Source: JAJDYQ01 sp965214035
Lineage (GTDB): Bacteria; Pseudomonadota; Gammaproteobacteria; JAJDYQ01
NCBI GenBank assembly: GCA_965214035.1
Contig: OZ243932.1
Span: 1,178,001-1,242,000, forward strand
Direction: 5' to 3'
Length of the DNA stretch: 64,000 bases
Positions 25,961-34,713 of this stretch are shown piece by piece. The first letter of the stretch is position 1; every line of letters begins with the position of its first letter. Under the pieces are notes generated by a model. That model ran no database searches and had not been told where the DNA came from. It saw nothing but the letters and a program-made list of their open reading frames with translations. Both the position numbers and the translations under genes were made by a program.

Positions 25961-27520
25961 ATGCCCCACCCTGTCAAACGCGCCTTGCTCAGTGTCTCGG
26001 ATAAAACAGGGATTGTAGAGTTCGCGGCAACTCTTGTAGAGCATGATATAGAGATTCTTTCCACCGGCGGAACGGCTGCCTTGCTGAAAAACAGCGGTAT
26101 CGCTGTGCAGGATGTGTCCGCCTGTACCGGTTTCCCCGAAATGATGGATGGGCGTCTGAAAACTCTGCATCCGATGATACATGGCGGGTTGCTGGGCCGC
26201 CGTGGCATCGATGATGCCGTGATGCTGGAGCATGGCATCGAGGCTATCGATCTCGTGGTCGTCAATCTTTATCCGTTTGAGCAGGCTGTTGCCCGTGAAG
26301 ATGGCTCGCTGGCGGTGGCCATTGAAAATATTGATATTGGTGGCCCGGCCATGTTAAGGGCCGCTGCAAAGAATTATCTCGATGTTACGGTTGTGGTGGA
26401 GGTCGGTGATTACGGGCGCGTGCTCGATGAGCTGGTCAGTGGCAACGGGGTGACTTCGGATGCGCTTCGTTATGAGTTGGCAACCAGAGCTTTTGCTCAT
26501 ACGGCCCGCTATGATGCCGCTATATCCAATTATCTGGGTGCCCGGAATCACTGCGGCGAGGCAGGCGATTTTCCGGTAACCCTTACCGTTCAGTTCAAAC
26601 ACCGGCAGGGTATGCGTTACGGCGAAAATCCGCACCAAAAGGCGGCCTTTTATGTGGACCATGATGTCCCCACGGGCAGTGTGGCATCGGTAAGGCAGTT
26701 ACAGGGCAAGGAATTGTCATTCAATAATATCGGTGATACGGATACCGCGCTGGAGTGCGTCAGGCAGTATGAGGTGCCCGCCTGTGTCATCGTCAAGCAC
26801 GCCAATCCGTGCGGTGTGTGTGCCGCAGATGATATTGTGACGGCCTATGAACGGGCTTACAGCACTGACCCGGAGTCGGCCTTCGGCGGTATTATTGCCT
26901 TTAATCGCGAGCTGGATGAGGCCACTGTTGTCACTATCATGGATCGGCAGTTTGTCGAGGTCATTGTCGCTCCATCGGCTAGCACCGGTGCGCAAAAGGC
27001 CGCTGCCGCAAAAGGTAATATACGCTTGCTCACCTGCGGCTGTCCCGATGGCTCTCTGACTCGACTGGATTACAGGCGGATCAATGGCGGGTTGCTGGTG
27101 CAGGACGCCGACCTGAAGTTGTACGGTGGGTTGAGGGTGGTCACGGAGCGTGAACCGTCTGAGCAGGAAATGGGCGATTTGTTGTTTAGCTGGAAGGTGG
27201 CGCGGTTTGTCAAATCGAATGCGATTGTCTATGGCAGGGACAGTATGACCATTGGTGTGGGTGCCGGGCAGATGAGTCGCATCAATTCGGCCCGCATCGC
27301 TGCTATCAAAGCCGAACATGCCGGCCTTGAGGTGAAAGGTTCGGTGATGGCCTCCGATGCCTTCTTACCGTTCCGGGATGGCATTGACAGCGCCGCCAGT
27401 GCCGGTATCTCAGCCGTTATTCAACCCGGCGGTTCTGTGCGGGATGAGGAGGTTGTGGCAGCAGCCAATGAGCATGGTATGGCCATGGTGTTCACAGAAA
27501 TGCGCCATTTTCGGCATTGA
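25961..27520 (+). CDS. purH: Bifunctional AICAR formyltransferase / IMP cyclohydrolase
   Basis: A 519-residue enzyme for the last two steps to IMP. The N-terminal IMP cyclohydrolase (MGS-like) domain shows RALLSVSDKTGIVEFA, LSTGGTAALL and GGLLGRRG. The AICAR transformylase domain has RYGENPHQKAAFY, KHANPCGVCAA and AFGGIIAFNRELDE, and ends FTEMRHFRH. Unlike many relatives, purD is not downstream. Confidence 0.97.
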   Translation: MPHPVKRALLSVSDKTGIVEFAATLVEHDIEILSTGGTAALLKNSGIAVQDVSACTGFPEMMDGRLKTLHPMIHGGLLGRRGIDDAVMLEHGIEAIDLVVVNLYPFEQAVAREDGSLAVAIENIDIGGPAMLRAAAKNYLDVTVVVEVGDYGRVLDELVSGNGVTSDALRYELATRAFAHTARYDAAISNYLGARNHCGEAGDFPVTLTVQFKHRQGMRYGENPHQKAAFYVDHDVPTGSVASVRQLQGKELSFNNIGDTDTALECVRQYEVPACVIVKHANPCGVCAADDIVTAYERAYSTDPESAFGGIIAFNRELDEATVVTIMDRQFVEVIVAPSASTGAQKAAAAKGNIRLLTCGCPDGSLTRLDYRRINGGLLVQDADLKLYGGLRVVTEREPSEQEMGDLLFSWKVARFVKSNAIVYGRDSMTIGVGAGQMSRINSARIAAIKAEHAGLEVKGSVMASDAFLPFRDGIDSAASAGISAVIQPGGSVRDEEVVAAANEHGMAMVFTEMRHFRH

Positions 27521-27589
27521 TATGGCAGCGGCTGATGTCAGGTGCCACCTGCCCGCAGGTTGCTCCATTACACCGGGTGTATAGCCAGT

Positions 27590-28309
27590 ATGGATGTCAG
27601 TCGATATAAGCGCGACAGGCCGGGGACCGATATACAGTATTCGGTACGGCGCAGTTCACGCGCCCGATATATGCGTATCAATGCCCGCCGGGACAAGGGT
27701 ATTGAGGTCGTTATTCCGAAACGTATGCCGCTGAGTCATGTTGCTCCCTTTGTGCAGCAGCATCGTCATTGGATCGCGGCACAGGTTGAGCGGCTGGGCC
27801 TGGACCAACCTGTCGCGTTGCCAGTGATAATCCATCTTGCGGCTGTCCGCGAGCATTGGTCGGTGGAGTATCGGTTTGGTTGCAGCAGGAGCTGGCAGTG
27901 TCTGGAGGTGTCTGTTCATCATTTGCAGGTCCGGGGGCCGGTGGAGGATATCGAGGCGTGTCTGTGTGTGTTGCATCGCTGGCTGCGAAAACAGGCTCGC
28001 CGGTTTCTGCCCGCCCTGCTCTGCGAGATCAGCCGGAGGTGTGGCCTGGATTATCAAAAGGTCAGCATCCGCAGCCAGAAAAGCCGCTGGGGCAGTTGCT
28101 CTTCGAAAGGTTGTATCAGTCTGAATGACCGGTTGATGTTGCTGCCTTTTGAGTTGGTGGAGTATGTGTTGATCCATGAGTTGTGCCATACCCGGCATTT
28201 GAATCATTCACCGGAGTTCTGGGCGCTGGTCGCAAGCCATAAACCCGACTATCAGTATCTGGACAAGCAGTTGGGGCGTGTTCAGAGTGAGTTGCCTGGA
28301 TGGGTTTGA
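27590..28309 (+). CDS. YgjP-like (DUF45) zinc metallopeptidase
   Basis: A 239-residue protein of the M48-related DUF45 family. The zinc motif is VLIHELCHTRHLNHSPEFW (HExxH and a third His), preceded by QKSRWGSCSSKGCISLNDRLMLLP, the family hallmark. It is probably cytoplasmic: no signal peptide or membrane helix is seen. The start MDVSRYKRDRP is chosen because the preceding 16 codons are not family-like. Substrate unknown. Confidence 0.88.
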   Translation: MDVSRYKRDRPGTDIQYSVRRSSRARYMRINARRDKGIEVVIPKRMPLSHVAPFVQQHRHWIAAQVERLGLDQPVALPVIIHLAAVREHWSVEYRFGCSRSWQCLEVSVHHLQVRGPVEDIEACLCVLHRWLRKQARRFLPALLCEISRRCGLDYQKVSIRSQKSRWGSCSSKGCISLNDRLMLLPFELVEYVLIHELCHTRHLNHSPEFWALVASHKPDYQYLDKQLGRVQSELPGWV

Positions 28310-28367
28310 GCGGTGGATTATGCGACATTGATGGCTTGCACCGGTCGGTGTTTTAGCTGGTACGGGC

Positions 28368-29378
28368 ATGGATATTATTACACAGGGGATTGCCGGCGCT
28401 GTGCTGGCGCAGGCCGGTGCCGGCCGGCAAAAAGGTATGGCAACTGCCGTCGGCTTCGCGGCCGGTCTGTTGCCCGATGCGGATGTGTTGATACGCTCTG
28501 CCGATGATCCGCTGCTGGCCCTGGAGTTTCATCGGCAGTTTTCCCATTCATTGTTGTTTATCCCTGTCGGCGGGTTGATCGCGGCTTTGTTGTTGTGGCC
28601 GTTTGTATGCAGGCATTCGGGTTTTTTGCGTCTCTATCTGTATGCTTTGTCCGGTTACAGCGCCGGCGGTATTCTGGATGCCTGTACCAGTTTCGGTACG
28701 CAGTTATTGTGGCCATTCAGCGATGCGCGTATTGCCTGGAATCTGGTGCCGGTTGTTGACCCGCTATTGTCGCTGTCTCTGTTCGCCCTGCTTGTGGCTG
28801 GCTGGCGCAGGCGTCAACGCATATATCCGGTCACCGCCATCGGGTTTGCCCTGGCCTATCTGGCATTGGCGTATGCTCAGCAGCAGGCATCTTATTCGGT
28901 ACAGCAGCAGCTTGCCGAGGTGCGTGGCCATGTTATTGAACAGTCTGTTGTGAAACCAACTCTGGGTAACATTGTTTTATGGCGGAGTGTCTATCGGTAC
29001 GGTGACCGGTATCATGTCGATGCCATTCGGGTCGGCTTCGACGGCAGTGTAAGGGTATTTGAGGGGCAGTCTGTCGCCCGCTACAGGCCGGATATGTATG
29101 GGCATACGCGGTTGTCGCAGCAGTCTGAGGATATTGCCCGCTTTAACAAACTTTCTCAGGGTTATCTTGTCCGACATCCTGATGAGGAACACGTTATAGG
29201 TGATATACGTTATGCCATGCTGCCTGACAGTGTGTCTCCGTTGTGGGGCATCCGTCTTGATTCGGGCAGCCCGGATTCGCATGTCGATGAGGTGACCTTC
29301 AGAAAAACCGATGCCGAAACCCGCAGGTTGTTTTTCGGTATGTTGCTTGATAAACAGAGTTTCCGTAGTCAAAACTGA
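28368..29378 (+). CDS. YdjM/DUF457-family membrane-bound metal-dependent hydrolase
   Basis: A 336-residue inner-membrane protein beginning MDIITQGIAGAVLAQAGAGR. It has the family residues D-x-D (LLPDADVLIR), HRQFSHSLL and a D in GGILDACTSFGTQLLWPFS, within three to four membrane helices, then a soluble C-terminal half. Family members are annotated as hydrolases on the basis of these metal-ligand residues; the substrate is unknown. It precedes the DsrE-like gene by 10 bases. Confidence 0.85.
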   Translation: MDIITQGIAGAVLAQAGAGRQKGMATAVGFAAGLLPDADVLIRSADDPLLALEFHRQFSHSLLFIPVGGLIAALLLWPFVCRHSGFLRLYLYALSGYSAGGILDACTSFGTQLLWPFSDARIAWNLVPVVDPLLSLSLFALLVAGWRRRQRIYPVTAIGFALAYLALAYAQQQASYSVQQQLAEVRGHVIEQSVVKPTLGNIVLWRSVYRYGDRYHVDAIRVGFDGSVRVFEGQSVARYRPDMYGHTRLSQQSEDIARFNKLSQGYLVRHPDEEHVIGDIRYAMLPDSVSPLWGIRLDSGSPDSHVDEVTFRKTDAETRRLFFGMLLDKQSFRSQN

Positions 29379-29388
29379 GGTGGTGTCG

Positions 29389-29844
29389 ATGAAAGAAAAA
29401 ATGTTTTTTATGGTTCTGTTGCTGGCATCAAATGTTGTTAGCGCCGAGTCTCTGGAGGATGTGCTGAGGCTGCAGGAGAGGCCCGTCGGGGTGGTCATTG
29501 AGGTTATCAAGCCGGATGGCGATGCCCTGCATGAGCATCTGTTCACGATTCGTGCCGCTTCGGAGACAATCCGCCAGAGGTTTCCCGGTCTGCCTGTCGC
29601 TGTTGTCAGCCATGGCTATGAGCAGTTTGCACTGACATCCAGCAATGCGACCCGATACAGTGCATTGCATCAGGATGTGAGGGAGCTGGTCGATAGTGAT
29701 GTTGATGTGCATGTCTGTGGTACGCATGCTTCCTGGCATGATATCGCTCCTGAGGATTATCCTGAGTTTATTGATGTGACTCATGCCGGACCGGCCCAGA
29801 TCAATGATTATCTGAATATCGGTTATATCCGGCTGGATTTGTAG
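29389..29844 (+). CDS. Periplasmic DsrE-like protein
   Basis: A 151-residue protein with a signal peptide (MKEKMFFMVLLLASNVVSAE) and a DsrE/F-like fold: FTIRAASETIRQRFPGLPVA, VVSHGYEQFAL, and VHVCGTHASWHDIAPEDYPE with one conserved cysteine. Cytoplasmic DsrE proteins carry sulfur; the exported branch has no settled role. It abuts the next gene with no gap (TAG then ATG), which implies coupling. Confidence 0.8.
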   Translation: MKEKMFFMVLLLASNVVSAESLEDVLRLQERPVGVVIEVIKPDGDALHEHLFTIRAASETIRQRFPGLPVAVVSHGYEQFALTSSNATRYSALHQDVRELVDSDVDVHVCGTHASWHDIAPEDYPEFIDVTHAGPAQINDYLNIGYIRLDL

Positions 29845-30528
29845 ATGCACTTTCTGTTTCTGGCCGTTGTGGTCGGCGCAGTTTTGTACGGCCCTTCGCT
29901 GTGGGCTTCCAGTATCCTGAAGCGGCATCAGGCGCATCGTGAGGACTTTAAGGGTACCGGGGGGCAGTTTGCCAGCCATCTCATTAAAAGACTGGAACTG
30001 GATGGCGTTTCTCTGGAAATGACCGATAAGGGCGATCATTATGATCCTGCCTCCAGAACGGTTCGCCTGAGTGAGAATAATTATCGTGGTAAATCATTGA
30101 CGGCCGTGGTCGTCGCCGCCCATGAGGTCGGACACGCATTGCAGGATAAGCTGGGCTACAGGCCATTAAAAATTCGTACTCAGATGGCGCAGGTTGCCTT
30201 TCATGCAGAGCGTGCCGGTGCCCTGCTTATTTATGCTATCCCGATTATCACCGGTATTACCCGCGCACCTGCATCCGGCTTTGTCATGTTGTTGCTTGGC
30301 ATCGCCACCATGGGGGTTTCCAGTCTGATGCATTTCATCACTTTGCCGGTTGAGTTCGATGCCAGCTTTAAAAGGGCAATGCCGATATTGAAGGCAGGCA
30401 ATTATCTCGATGAAACAGAGCGCCGACATGCACGTAAAATTTTATTGGCCTGCGCTCTTACTTATGTTGCCAATTCTCTGGCCGGATTGCTCAATATCTG
30501 GCGCTGGATGACTATATTCAGGCGTTAG
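29845..30528 (+). CDS. Membrane zinc metallopeptidase, YugP type
   Basis: A 227-residue Zn_peptidase_2 protein. The active-site motif is AAHEVGHALQDKLGY after DPASRTVRLSENNYRGKSLT. Hydrophobic helices lie at the N-terminus (FLFLAVVVGAVLYGPSLWAS) and in the middle (LIYAIPIITGI, GFVMLLLGIATMGVSSLMHF). Its target is unknown. It is translationally coupled to the DsrE-like gene and converges on the permease gene, 10 bases away. Confidence 0.9.
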   Translation: MHFLFLAVVVGAVLYGPSLWASSILKRHQAHREDFKGTGGQFASHLIKRLELDGVSLEMTDKGDHYDPASRTVRLSENNYRGKSLTAVVVAAHEVGHALQDKLGYRPLKIRTQMAQVAFHAERAGALLIYAIPIITGITRAPASGFVMLLLGIATMGVSSLMHFITLPVEFDASFKRAMPILKAGNYLDETERRHARKILLACALTYVANSLAGLLNIWRWMTIFRR

Positions 30529-30538
30529 GCAGTCTCTG

Positions 30539-31768
30539 TCAGGGCTGTTTTATCTGATAGCCGGCTTCCCGTATCGCAGCAGCGAGTTGCTCCCGATCCG
30601 GATTGTCGCCTTTAATCATGACGTTACCTGTGTCGAGGTCCGGGGTGGCTGTGTCAACGCCCGCTACCCTTTCAAGGGACTCTTTCACGCTGGCTACACA
30701 GTGCTGGCAGGACATGCCCTGCACTTTCAAGATCAGTTCCATATCGGTTTCTCCATGTTGTCTGGACAGATTTTTGTGAATACAGCGTCGAATAATGAGG
30801 TAGATGGTTATCGCTATCATCAGCAGCGCCGAGACGGTACCGAACCAGCTTTCCCCATGCTGGTGGGCGGGCTTTATGGATGCATCAGGCAGGATGAAGT
30901 CGAATGTCAGACCAAAACCAATGCTCATCACAATGACGGTGCCAATATAGACTGTCAGCAGTCGGCCGCCCAGGGTTCGGTAAACTGCTCCGATGGTGGC
31001 GATATTGGTCGCCGGTCCCGCCATTAAAAATACCAGCACGGTTCCAGTCGGCATACCGGCCGCAATAAAGGCAGCGGCCAAAGGAATTGAACCGGTCGTG
31101 CAAACATAGAGCGGAATTGCAACGGCCAGCATCAATAGCATACCGGCCGGCCCCTGCGCCCATTGAATGTCATGAAAAAAGTTGCCCGGCAGTGCGATGG
31201 TGATCGCGGCCGCTATCAGAATCCCGCTGATTACCCAGCGATCTATCATCCCGTACAGGTCAATAACCGCGTAACGAATCATTTCAGGCAGTCGGCCTTT
31301 GTACCGGGTTTGTTCTTTGTATGTTGCATTGGCTGTGTCTCCGTTCATTCGCTGCGGCGCTACTTTATCCGCAATCAGGCCGCCGATAAGCCCTGTCACA
31401 AAGGCGACCCATACCTTGAAAACAGCAAACGGCCAGCCCAGAAAGGCAGCACTGACCAGAATCGAATCAACACCAGTCGAGGGTGTGCTGATCAGGAATC
31501 CGGTCGTTGCACCGTTCGAGGCACCCTGTCGCCTCAGACTCAGTGCTGTCGGTACAACACCACAGGAGCATAGTGGCAGGGGAACGCCTGTCATTACTGC
31601 CTTGAGGGTGCTGGTAAATCCCGGTTGATTCAGGGCGCGATATATCAGGCCAGCGGGCAGTGTGACATGCAGCAGTCCGGCCAGTAGTAAACCGATCAGC
31701 AGTGGCGGTGAAAGTTCGACAAGGATACGCCAGACTTCGATAAGATATATTTCAATCATGTTGAGCAC
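30539..31768 (-). CDS. SO_0444-family Cu/Zn efflux permease with C-terminal HMA domain
   Basis: A 409-residue protein. Residues 1-330 form a DUF318/ArsP-like permease (SPPLLIGLLLAGLLHVTLPA, CSCGVVPTALSLRRQGAS, GFLISTPSTGVDSILVSAAF, TTGSIPLAAAFIAAGMPTGT) with about eight to ten membrane helices. Residues 345-409 are a heavy-metal-associated domain with GMSCQHCVASV, which would hand a soft metal ion to the pore. Family knowledge points to copper or zinc tolerance. It begins 1 base after the hydrolase gene, so the two are one operon. Confidence 0.88.
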   Translation of the reverse strand: MLNMIEIYLIEVWRILVELSPPLLIGLLLAGLLHVTLPAGLIYRALNQPGFTSTLKAVMTGVPLPLCSCGVVPTALSLRRQGASNGATTGFLISTPSTGVDSILVSAAFLGWPFAVFKVWVAFVTGLIGGLIADKVAPQRMNGDTANATYKEQTRYKGRLPEMIRYAVIDLYGMIDRWVISGILIAAAITIALPGNFFHDIQWAQGPAGMLLMLAVAIPLYVCTTGSIPLAAAFIAAGMPTGTVLVFLMAGPATNIATIGAVYRTLGGRLLTVYIGTVIVMSIGFGLTFDFILPDASIKPAHQHGESWFGTVSALLMIAITIYLIIRRCIHKNLSRQHGETDMELILKVQGMSCQHCVASVKESLERVAGVDTATPDLDTGNVMIKGDNPDREQLAAAIREAGYQIKQP

Positions 31769-31769
31769 C

Positions 31770-32597
31770 CTATATCTGTCTCTCGCGCTGCATGAGCTGT
31801 ATCAGCCACAGTCCATCCTGAAATGTCAGGCGGTGTCCTCCGGTTGTAGGCAGGACGTAGGATTGTCCACGCAGCGCGGGGATAGTGTTCATGTTCTGGC
31901 TTGTGCCGCTTACCATCATGTCACCGTCTGGAGGCGGCAGGTCCTGTCTTATGATCGAGATATAGGTCGCCCCTGGATGCCGCTGCCGATTGAGCCAGTA
32001 AAGGAAGTTCCCGGGACGTTCGGGGAGCAAATCCAGAAACAGTCTGCCAGACCGATGAAAAATTTCAGCGCCCGGATACGGCATCATCCAGGTTAGCGGG
32101 TTGTCATGCAGCCTGATACCTATTTCTGCCAGATAGGTTCCCAGATGTGGTGAGGCAATAGTGGTCAGCGTGGCAACCCGTGGTTCGTCACTTTTACGAT
32201 TGACCATGTACATCCGCGCAACCACACCTCCTACAGAGAAGCCGGACAGGTTCAGGGATTCGCCGGGGTGTCTGATGTTGATGGATCGCATGTATCGGGC
32301 AAGCAGTGCTGATTGTATGCCTATCGGTGCCTCATAAGGCAGATCGAGGGTGTAAAATGTTTTGTCATTGAGATGGGGATTGGCCAGCCGATAGTCGATA
32401 ACCCGACTGTTTTGAAGTCGCAGATGACCACCGTCCTGCCAACCCGCTGATTCAAGAATATGCGTCACGCCGGCATCACGCCAGTTACCTCCCTGCCCCG
32501 GATAGCCGTGAATCAGTATCAGTATCTGCGCCTGTACCTGAACACTGAGCAGGCAGCCCATAAGCAGGGGCAGCAGAGTGCGTACCGATATGTTCAT
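31770..32597 (-). CDS. Secreted alpha/beta-hydrolase, lipase-like
   Basis: A 275-residue protein with a signal peptide (MNISVRTLLPLLMGCLLSVQ, cleavage near VQAQ). The triad is visible: nucleophile in NLSGFSVGGVVARM (GxSxG), acid in PDGDMMVSG, histidine in TTGGHRLTF; ILILIHGYPGQGGNW is the oxyanion loop. It resembles triacylglycerol lipase/PGAP1-like enzymes. The start was moved to the Met before the signal peptide. Coupled to the metal permease downstream. Confidence 0.85.
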   Translation of the reverse strand: MNISVRTLLPLLMGCLLSVQVQAQILILIHGYPGQGGNWRDAGVTHILESAGWQDGGHLRLQNSRVIDYRLANPHLNDKTFYTLDLPYEAPIGIQSALLARYMRSINIRHPGESLNLSGFSVGGVVARMYMVNRKSDEPRVATLTTIASPHLGTYLAEIGIRLHDNPLTWMMPYPGAEIFHRSGRLFLDLLPERPGNFLYWLNRQRHPGATYISIIRQDLPPPDGDMMVSGTSQNMNTIPALRGQSYVLPTTGGHRLTFQDGLWLIQLMQRERQI

Positions 32598-32970
32598 AAC
32601 CCCGAATAATACAGCAATTCTTCTGCACCGGTACATTTACCTGCAGCAGTAGGCCCGACATCGCTCCCGGTTAATGAAATTGTTGGGACTTACTATACTT
32701 AACTCCACTCAATGATAGTCCTGATTTTGGTTGTATTGCGTTCAGTGGTTCAGATTTCGGATCATCGGATGATTGAGCGTTTGCCGGGAATCGGGAGTAT
32801 TATCCCCATTGTCTCCGATGTTGACCCTCTTAAAATAGAATCTGCCTGATTCGCTATTTCGTCCCCGCATGGGGGTGGATACCCCCTCATGGGGATGAAG
32901 GTATTACTGGATGAACCCGCGTGGTTATGGGTGCTGGCGAGTGCCCTGCCGGTCTGCTTGCTGGCACCTG

Positions 32971-33072
32971 CATAAACCAGGCCGTCTTTTGGGTCACCGA
33001 GATTTCTTTGGATAACTGCAAACTCGATATACCCTTGCGGGCGGTGACGGTCAGATAGAAAGCATAAATCCA
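32971..33072 (-). pseudogene. IS1595-family transposase, internal fragment
   Basis: In the minus-strand frame from 33072 the translation reads WIYAFYLTVTARKGISSLQL and then SKEISVTQKTAWFM. It aligns with KWLYAIYLVQTSRKSVSSLQ...QKTAWFLLHRI of the complete transposase at 38121-39044. Homology ends after the Trp-Phe-Met. No catalytic residues are retained. Confidence 0.7.
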
Positions 33073-33075
33073 TTG

Positions 33076-33114
33076 GTGAAGCGTGAAATGGAGGGGAAAG
33101 TTGGCTTTGTCAAC
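33076..33114 (+). repeat. 3' scrap of a TnpB element
   Basis: The sequence GTGAAGCGTGAAAT ... AGTTGGCTTTGTCAAC is nearly identical to the last 39 bases of the tnpB coding region at 36202-36241 (peptide VKREMEGKVGFVN against VKREIDREVGFVN). It directly abuts the transposase fragment, so a second IS605-type copy once stood here. Confidence 0.7.
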
Positions 33115-33352
33115 TTTCCTACGTTGAGGTTGTGCGCGTGACCAGACGCATCAGGACAGCCTCACGGTTCGACATAAAGGTAAACCCTGCCCTTGCCCCT
33201 CCTGCTTCCCGGGAGCTCGGCTCAGAAACGCCCTCAGGCCGTATGAGAGGCATGAGTAGATTGTCCAGCGCACGGTTAATATCCGAAACCAGCTCGGTAC
33301 TATAGCCGACTCGATGAGGTACGGTTGACATCTAGAAAGGTACCGCGTCATC

Positions 33353-33571
33353 ATGCTCAGTGTGATAGTCACCGACCGGCGGATTGGTCGCCCGTCAAGG
33401 CACAACATTGCCGTCCTTGTCCGGCACATCTTGATCAGACGCCAGCCGGGGGATTTTATGAAATCTGCTGGCGAGAATATCCACGCCGGTTTTTTCAGCG
33501 CCGTCTTCACGAGAGACGAATTTGCGGCGCTTAATCTTCCCTTCTATCTTAGGTTAAAGGAGAGTTGGTAG
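33353..33571 (+). CDS. Possible hypothetical ORF in the mobile remnant
   Basis: Not recognised. The 72-codon frame (VTDRRIGRPSRHNIAVLVRH ... NIHAGFFSAVFTRDEF) stops 1 base before the next ATG, as if coupled. The first Met is in a poor context. Minus-strand frames across the same bases (33119-33510) are equally unrecognised, so coding status is open. Confidence 0.25.
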   Translation: MLSVIVTDRRIGRPSRHNIAVLVRHILIRRQPGDFMKSAGENIHAGFFSAVFTRDEFAALNLPFYLRLKESW

Positions 33572-33572
33572 C

Positions 33573-33770
33573 ATGAATAGATTTATAGAGGATGGTGTTG
33601 GCCTTCTTGTTACACGGATTGAAGATCGCTGTAGAGCTTATGGCCTTAGCAAACTGGAAGGGGTTGTGGTGCCGGAGGACCTAGAGCGTTTGAGGAACAA
33701 AACTGATGGTTTTCGGGGGGGTGTAAGAAAGGTTGGAGGGGGTTACATCACTTCTGATGACCTCCGGTAA
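33573..33770 (+). CDS. Small hypothetical protein in the mobile remnant
   Basis: Not recognised. The 65-residue frame begins MNRFIEDGVGLLVTRIEDRC after AAAGGAGAG at good spacing, and continues AYGLSKLEGVVVPEDLERLR, then turns Gly-rich. It may be the 5' part of a longer plasmid gene cut short. It lies between unknown sequence and the truncated ssb. Confidence 0.4.
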   Translation: MNRFIEDGVGLLVTRIEDRCRAYGLSKLEGVVVPEDLERLRNKTDGFRGGVRKVGGGYITSDDLR

Positions 33771-33802
33771 CGACATGCACACAGTCCCCAGTGCTTAATG
33801 CT

Positions 33803-34000
33803 TTATGAGCGGCCCCGGCCCAAAGAGCCGAACATCACAATGTCATGCCATTCTGTCTCTTGAATGGCTTCACCGGTTTGGCTGTCCCTCCGGCGTTCGT
33901 TTGTCGCCACCAACATATTCAGGACGGGCGACCCGGATTTGGTCGTGCCGAAATTCGGCTCTTGACCGACATAACCTATAATCGTTAATTTCTGAAACAT
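33803..34000 (-). pseudogene. ssb: Single-stranded DNA-binding protein, truncated
   Basis: The 65 codons give MFQKLTIIGYVGQEPNFGTT, then SPVLNMLVATNERRRDSQTG and ETEWHDIVMFGSLGRG before a stop. This is the first half of an SSB OB-fold; the rest of the fold and the acidic C-terminal tail that binds partner proteins are missing. AGGAG stands 6 bases before the ATG. The short GxVGxxP version is common on plasmids and conjugative elements. A truncated form is unlikely to bind DNA normally. Confidence 0.75.
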
Positions 34001-34221
34001 GCTAATCTCCTATAATTCCCAGAAGAGTTCATCATGATGGTTATCGTTTTATTGCGTTTTTGAGGGTTGTGTTTCTGGTTTGCCTGATTTTTGTTTGAAA
34101 TGATGTATTCTGCACGAAATTAAGTTGTCCACATGTTTATTAACATTTCCACAAGACAGGTAGTTATGAGTACCAAAAAACAGCAAGTGGGCAAAAATCA
34201 AGTGTCTGGGGGGCGCAATTA

Positions 34222-34256
34222 ACGTTACTTCACAGCACCCCCTTGTGAAGTAACGT
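34222..34256. repeat. Perfect 13-bp inverted repeat near the DotD-like gene
   Basis: Arms ACGTTACTTCACA (34222-34234) and its exact complement (34244-34256) flank a 9-base C-rich loop. It lies 55 bases before the lipoprotein ATG and directly after an 18-codon frame. It could be an operator, a recombination site or a transcript stem-loop of the lost plasmid. Confidence 0.7.
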
Positions 34257-34311
34257 GGCGATAAAACCGTATTTTATGAAAATTTGTATAAAAAAGCTAC
34301 AGGAGCGCCCT

Positions 34312-34713
34312 ATGAAAGCCAAAATCGGCATGCAGTTAAAATGCCCAAAAACGTTGATATATAGCGCCATTTATCCACTTTTTTTGGGCTGTCAAACAAC
34401 CGGGGGGATTCCGGATGATGAGGGTCATTTGTCGGTGTCCGTTGAACAGAAGGTTGTTCAGTTGGTATCGGATTCTGCGGCATCAATAGAGTCTCACATG
34501 CGTTCATTGCGCCAGATGGACTTTGCGCGTGATCCGGTGGTTCCCCGGGTGACTCAGGTTCCGTTATGGGGTCGGATTGCGGAGAAGGTGGATTTGCGTT
34601 GGACGGGGCCAGCGCAGGCGAGCTGCTTTACTACCGTGGTTTGTACGGTATTTGGCATCAGGTCAGCCGGAAACATCTTCACCGATATGTCAATGAAGTC
34701 ACTTTCCGCCTGA
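34312..34713 (+). pseudogene. DotD/TraH-like lipoprotein of a type IVB conjugation system, truncated
   Basis: The frame starts at ATG 34312 (AGGAG 6 bases upstream), with a lipoprotein signal ending LFLGCQTTGG. The mature part (SVEQKVVQLVSDSAASIESH, DFARDPVVPRVTQVPLWGRI, KVDLRWTGPAQA) resembles DotD-family outer-membrane lipoproteins, whose hallmark is the ...W-x-G-P segment. After about 34620 it reads into an IS1595 transposase remnant in another frame, so the C-terminus is lost. It indicates an IncI/Dot-Icm-type conjugative element once present. Confidence 0.5.

Noticed and set aside
33119..33510. Minus-strand frames in the mobile remnant (for example starting MSTVPHRVGY)
   Set aside because: Not recognised, no ribosome site, and overlapped by equally weak frames on the other strand.
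34011..34020. TATAATTCCC next to the truncated ssb, like an IS1595 end tip
   Set aside because: Only the first 10 bases match and the following bases do not; probably chance or part of the ssb promoter region.
34130..34175. Possible DnaA-box-like TTGTCCACA and iteron-like AT stretch, as a plasmid origin
   Set aside because: A single imperfect box and no repeated iterons; not enough to call an origin.
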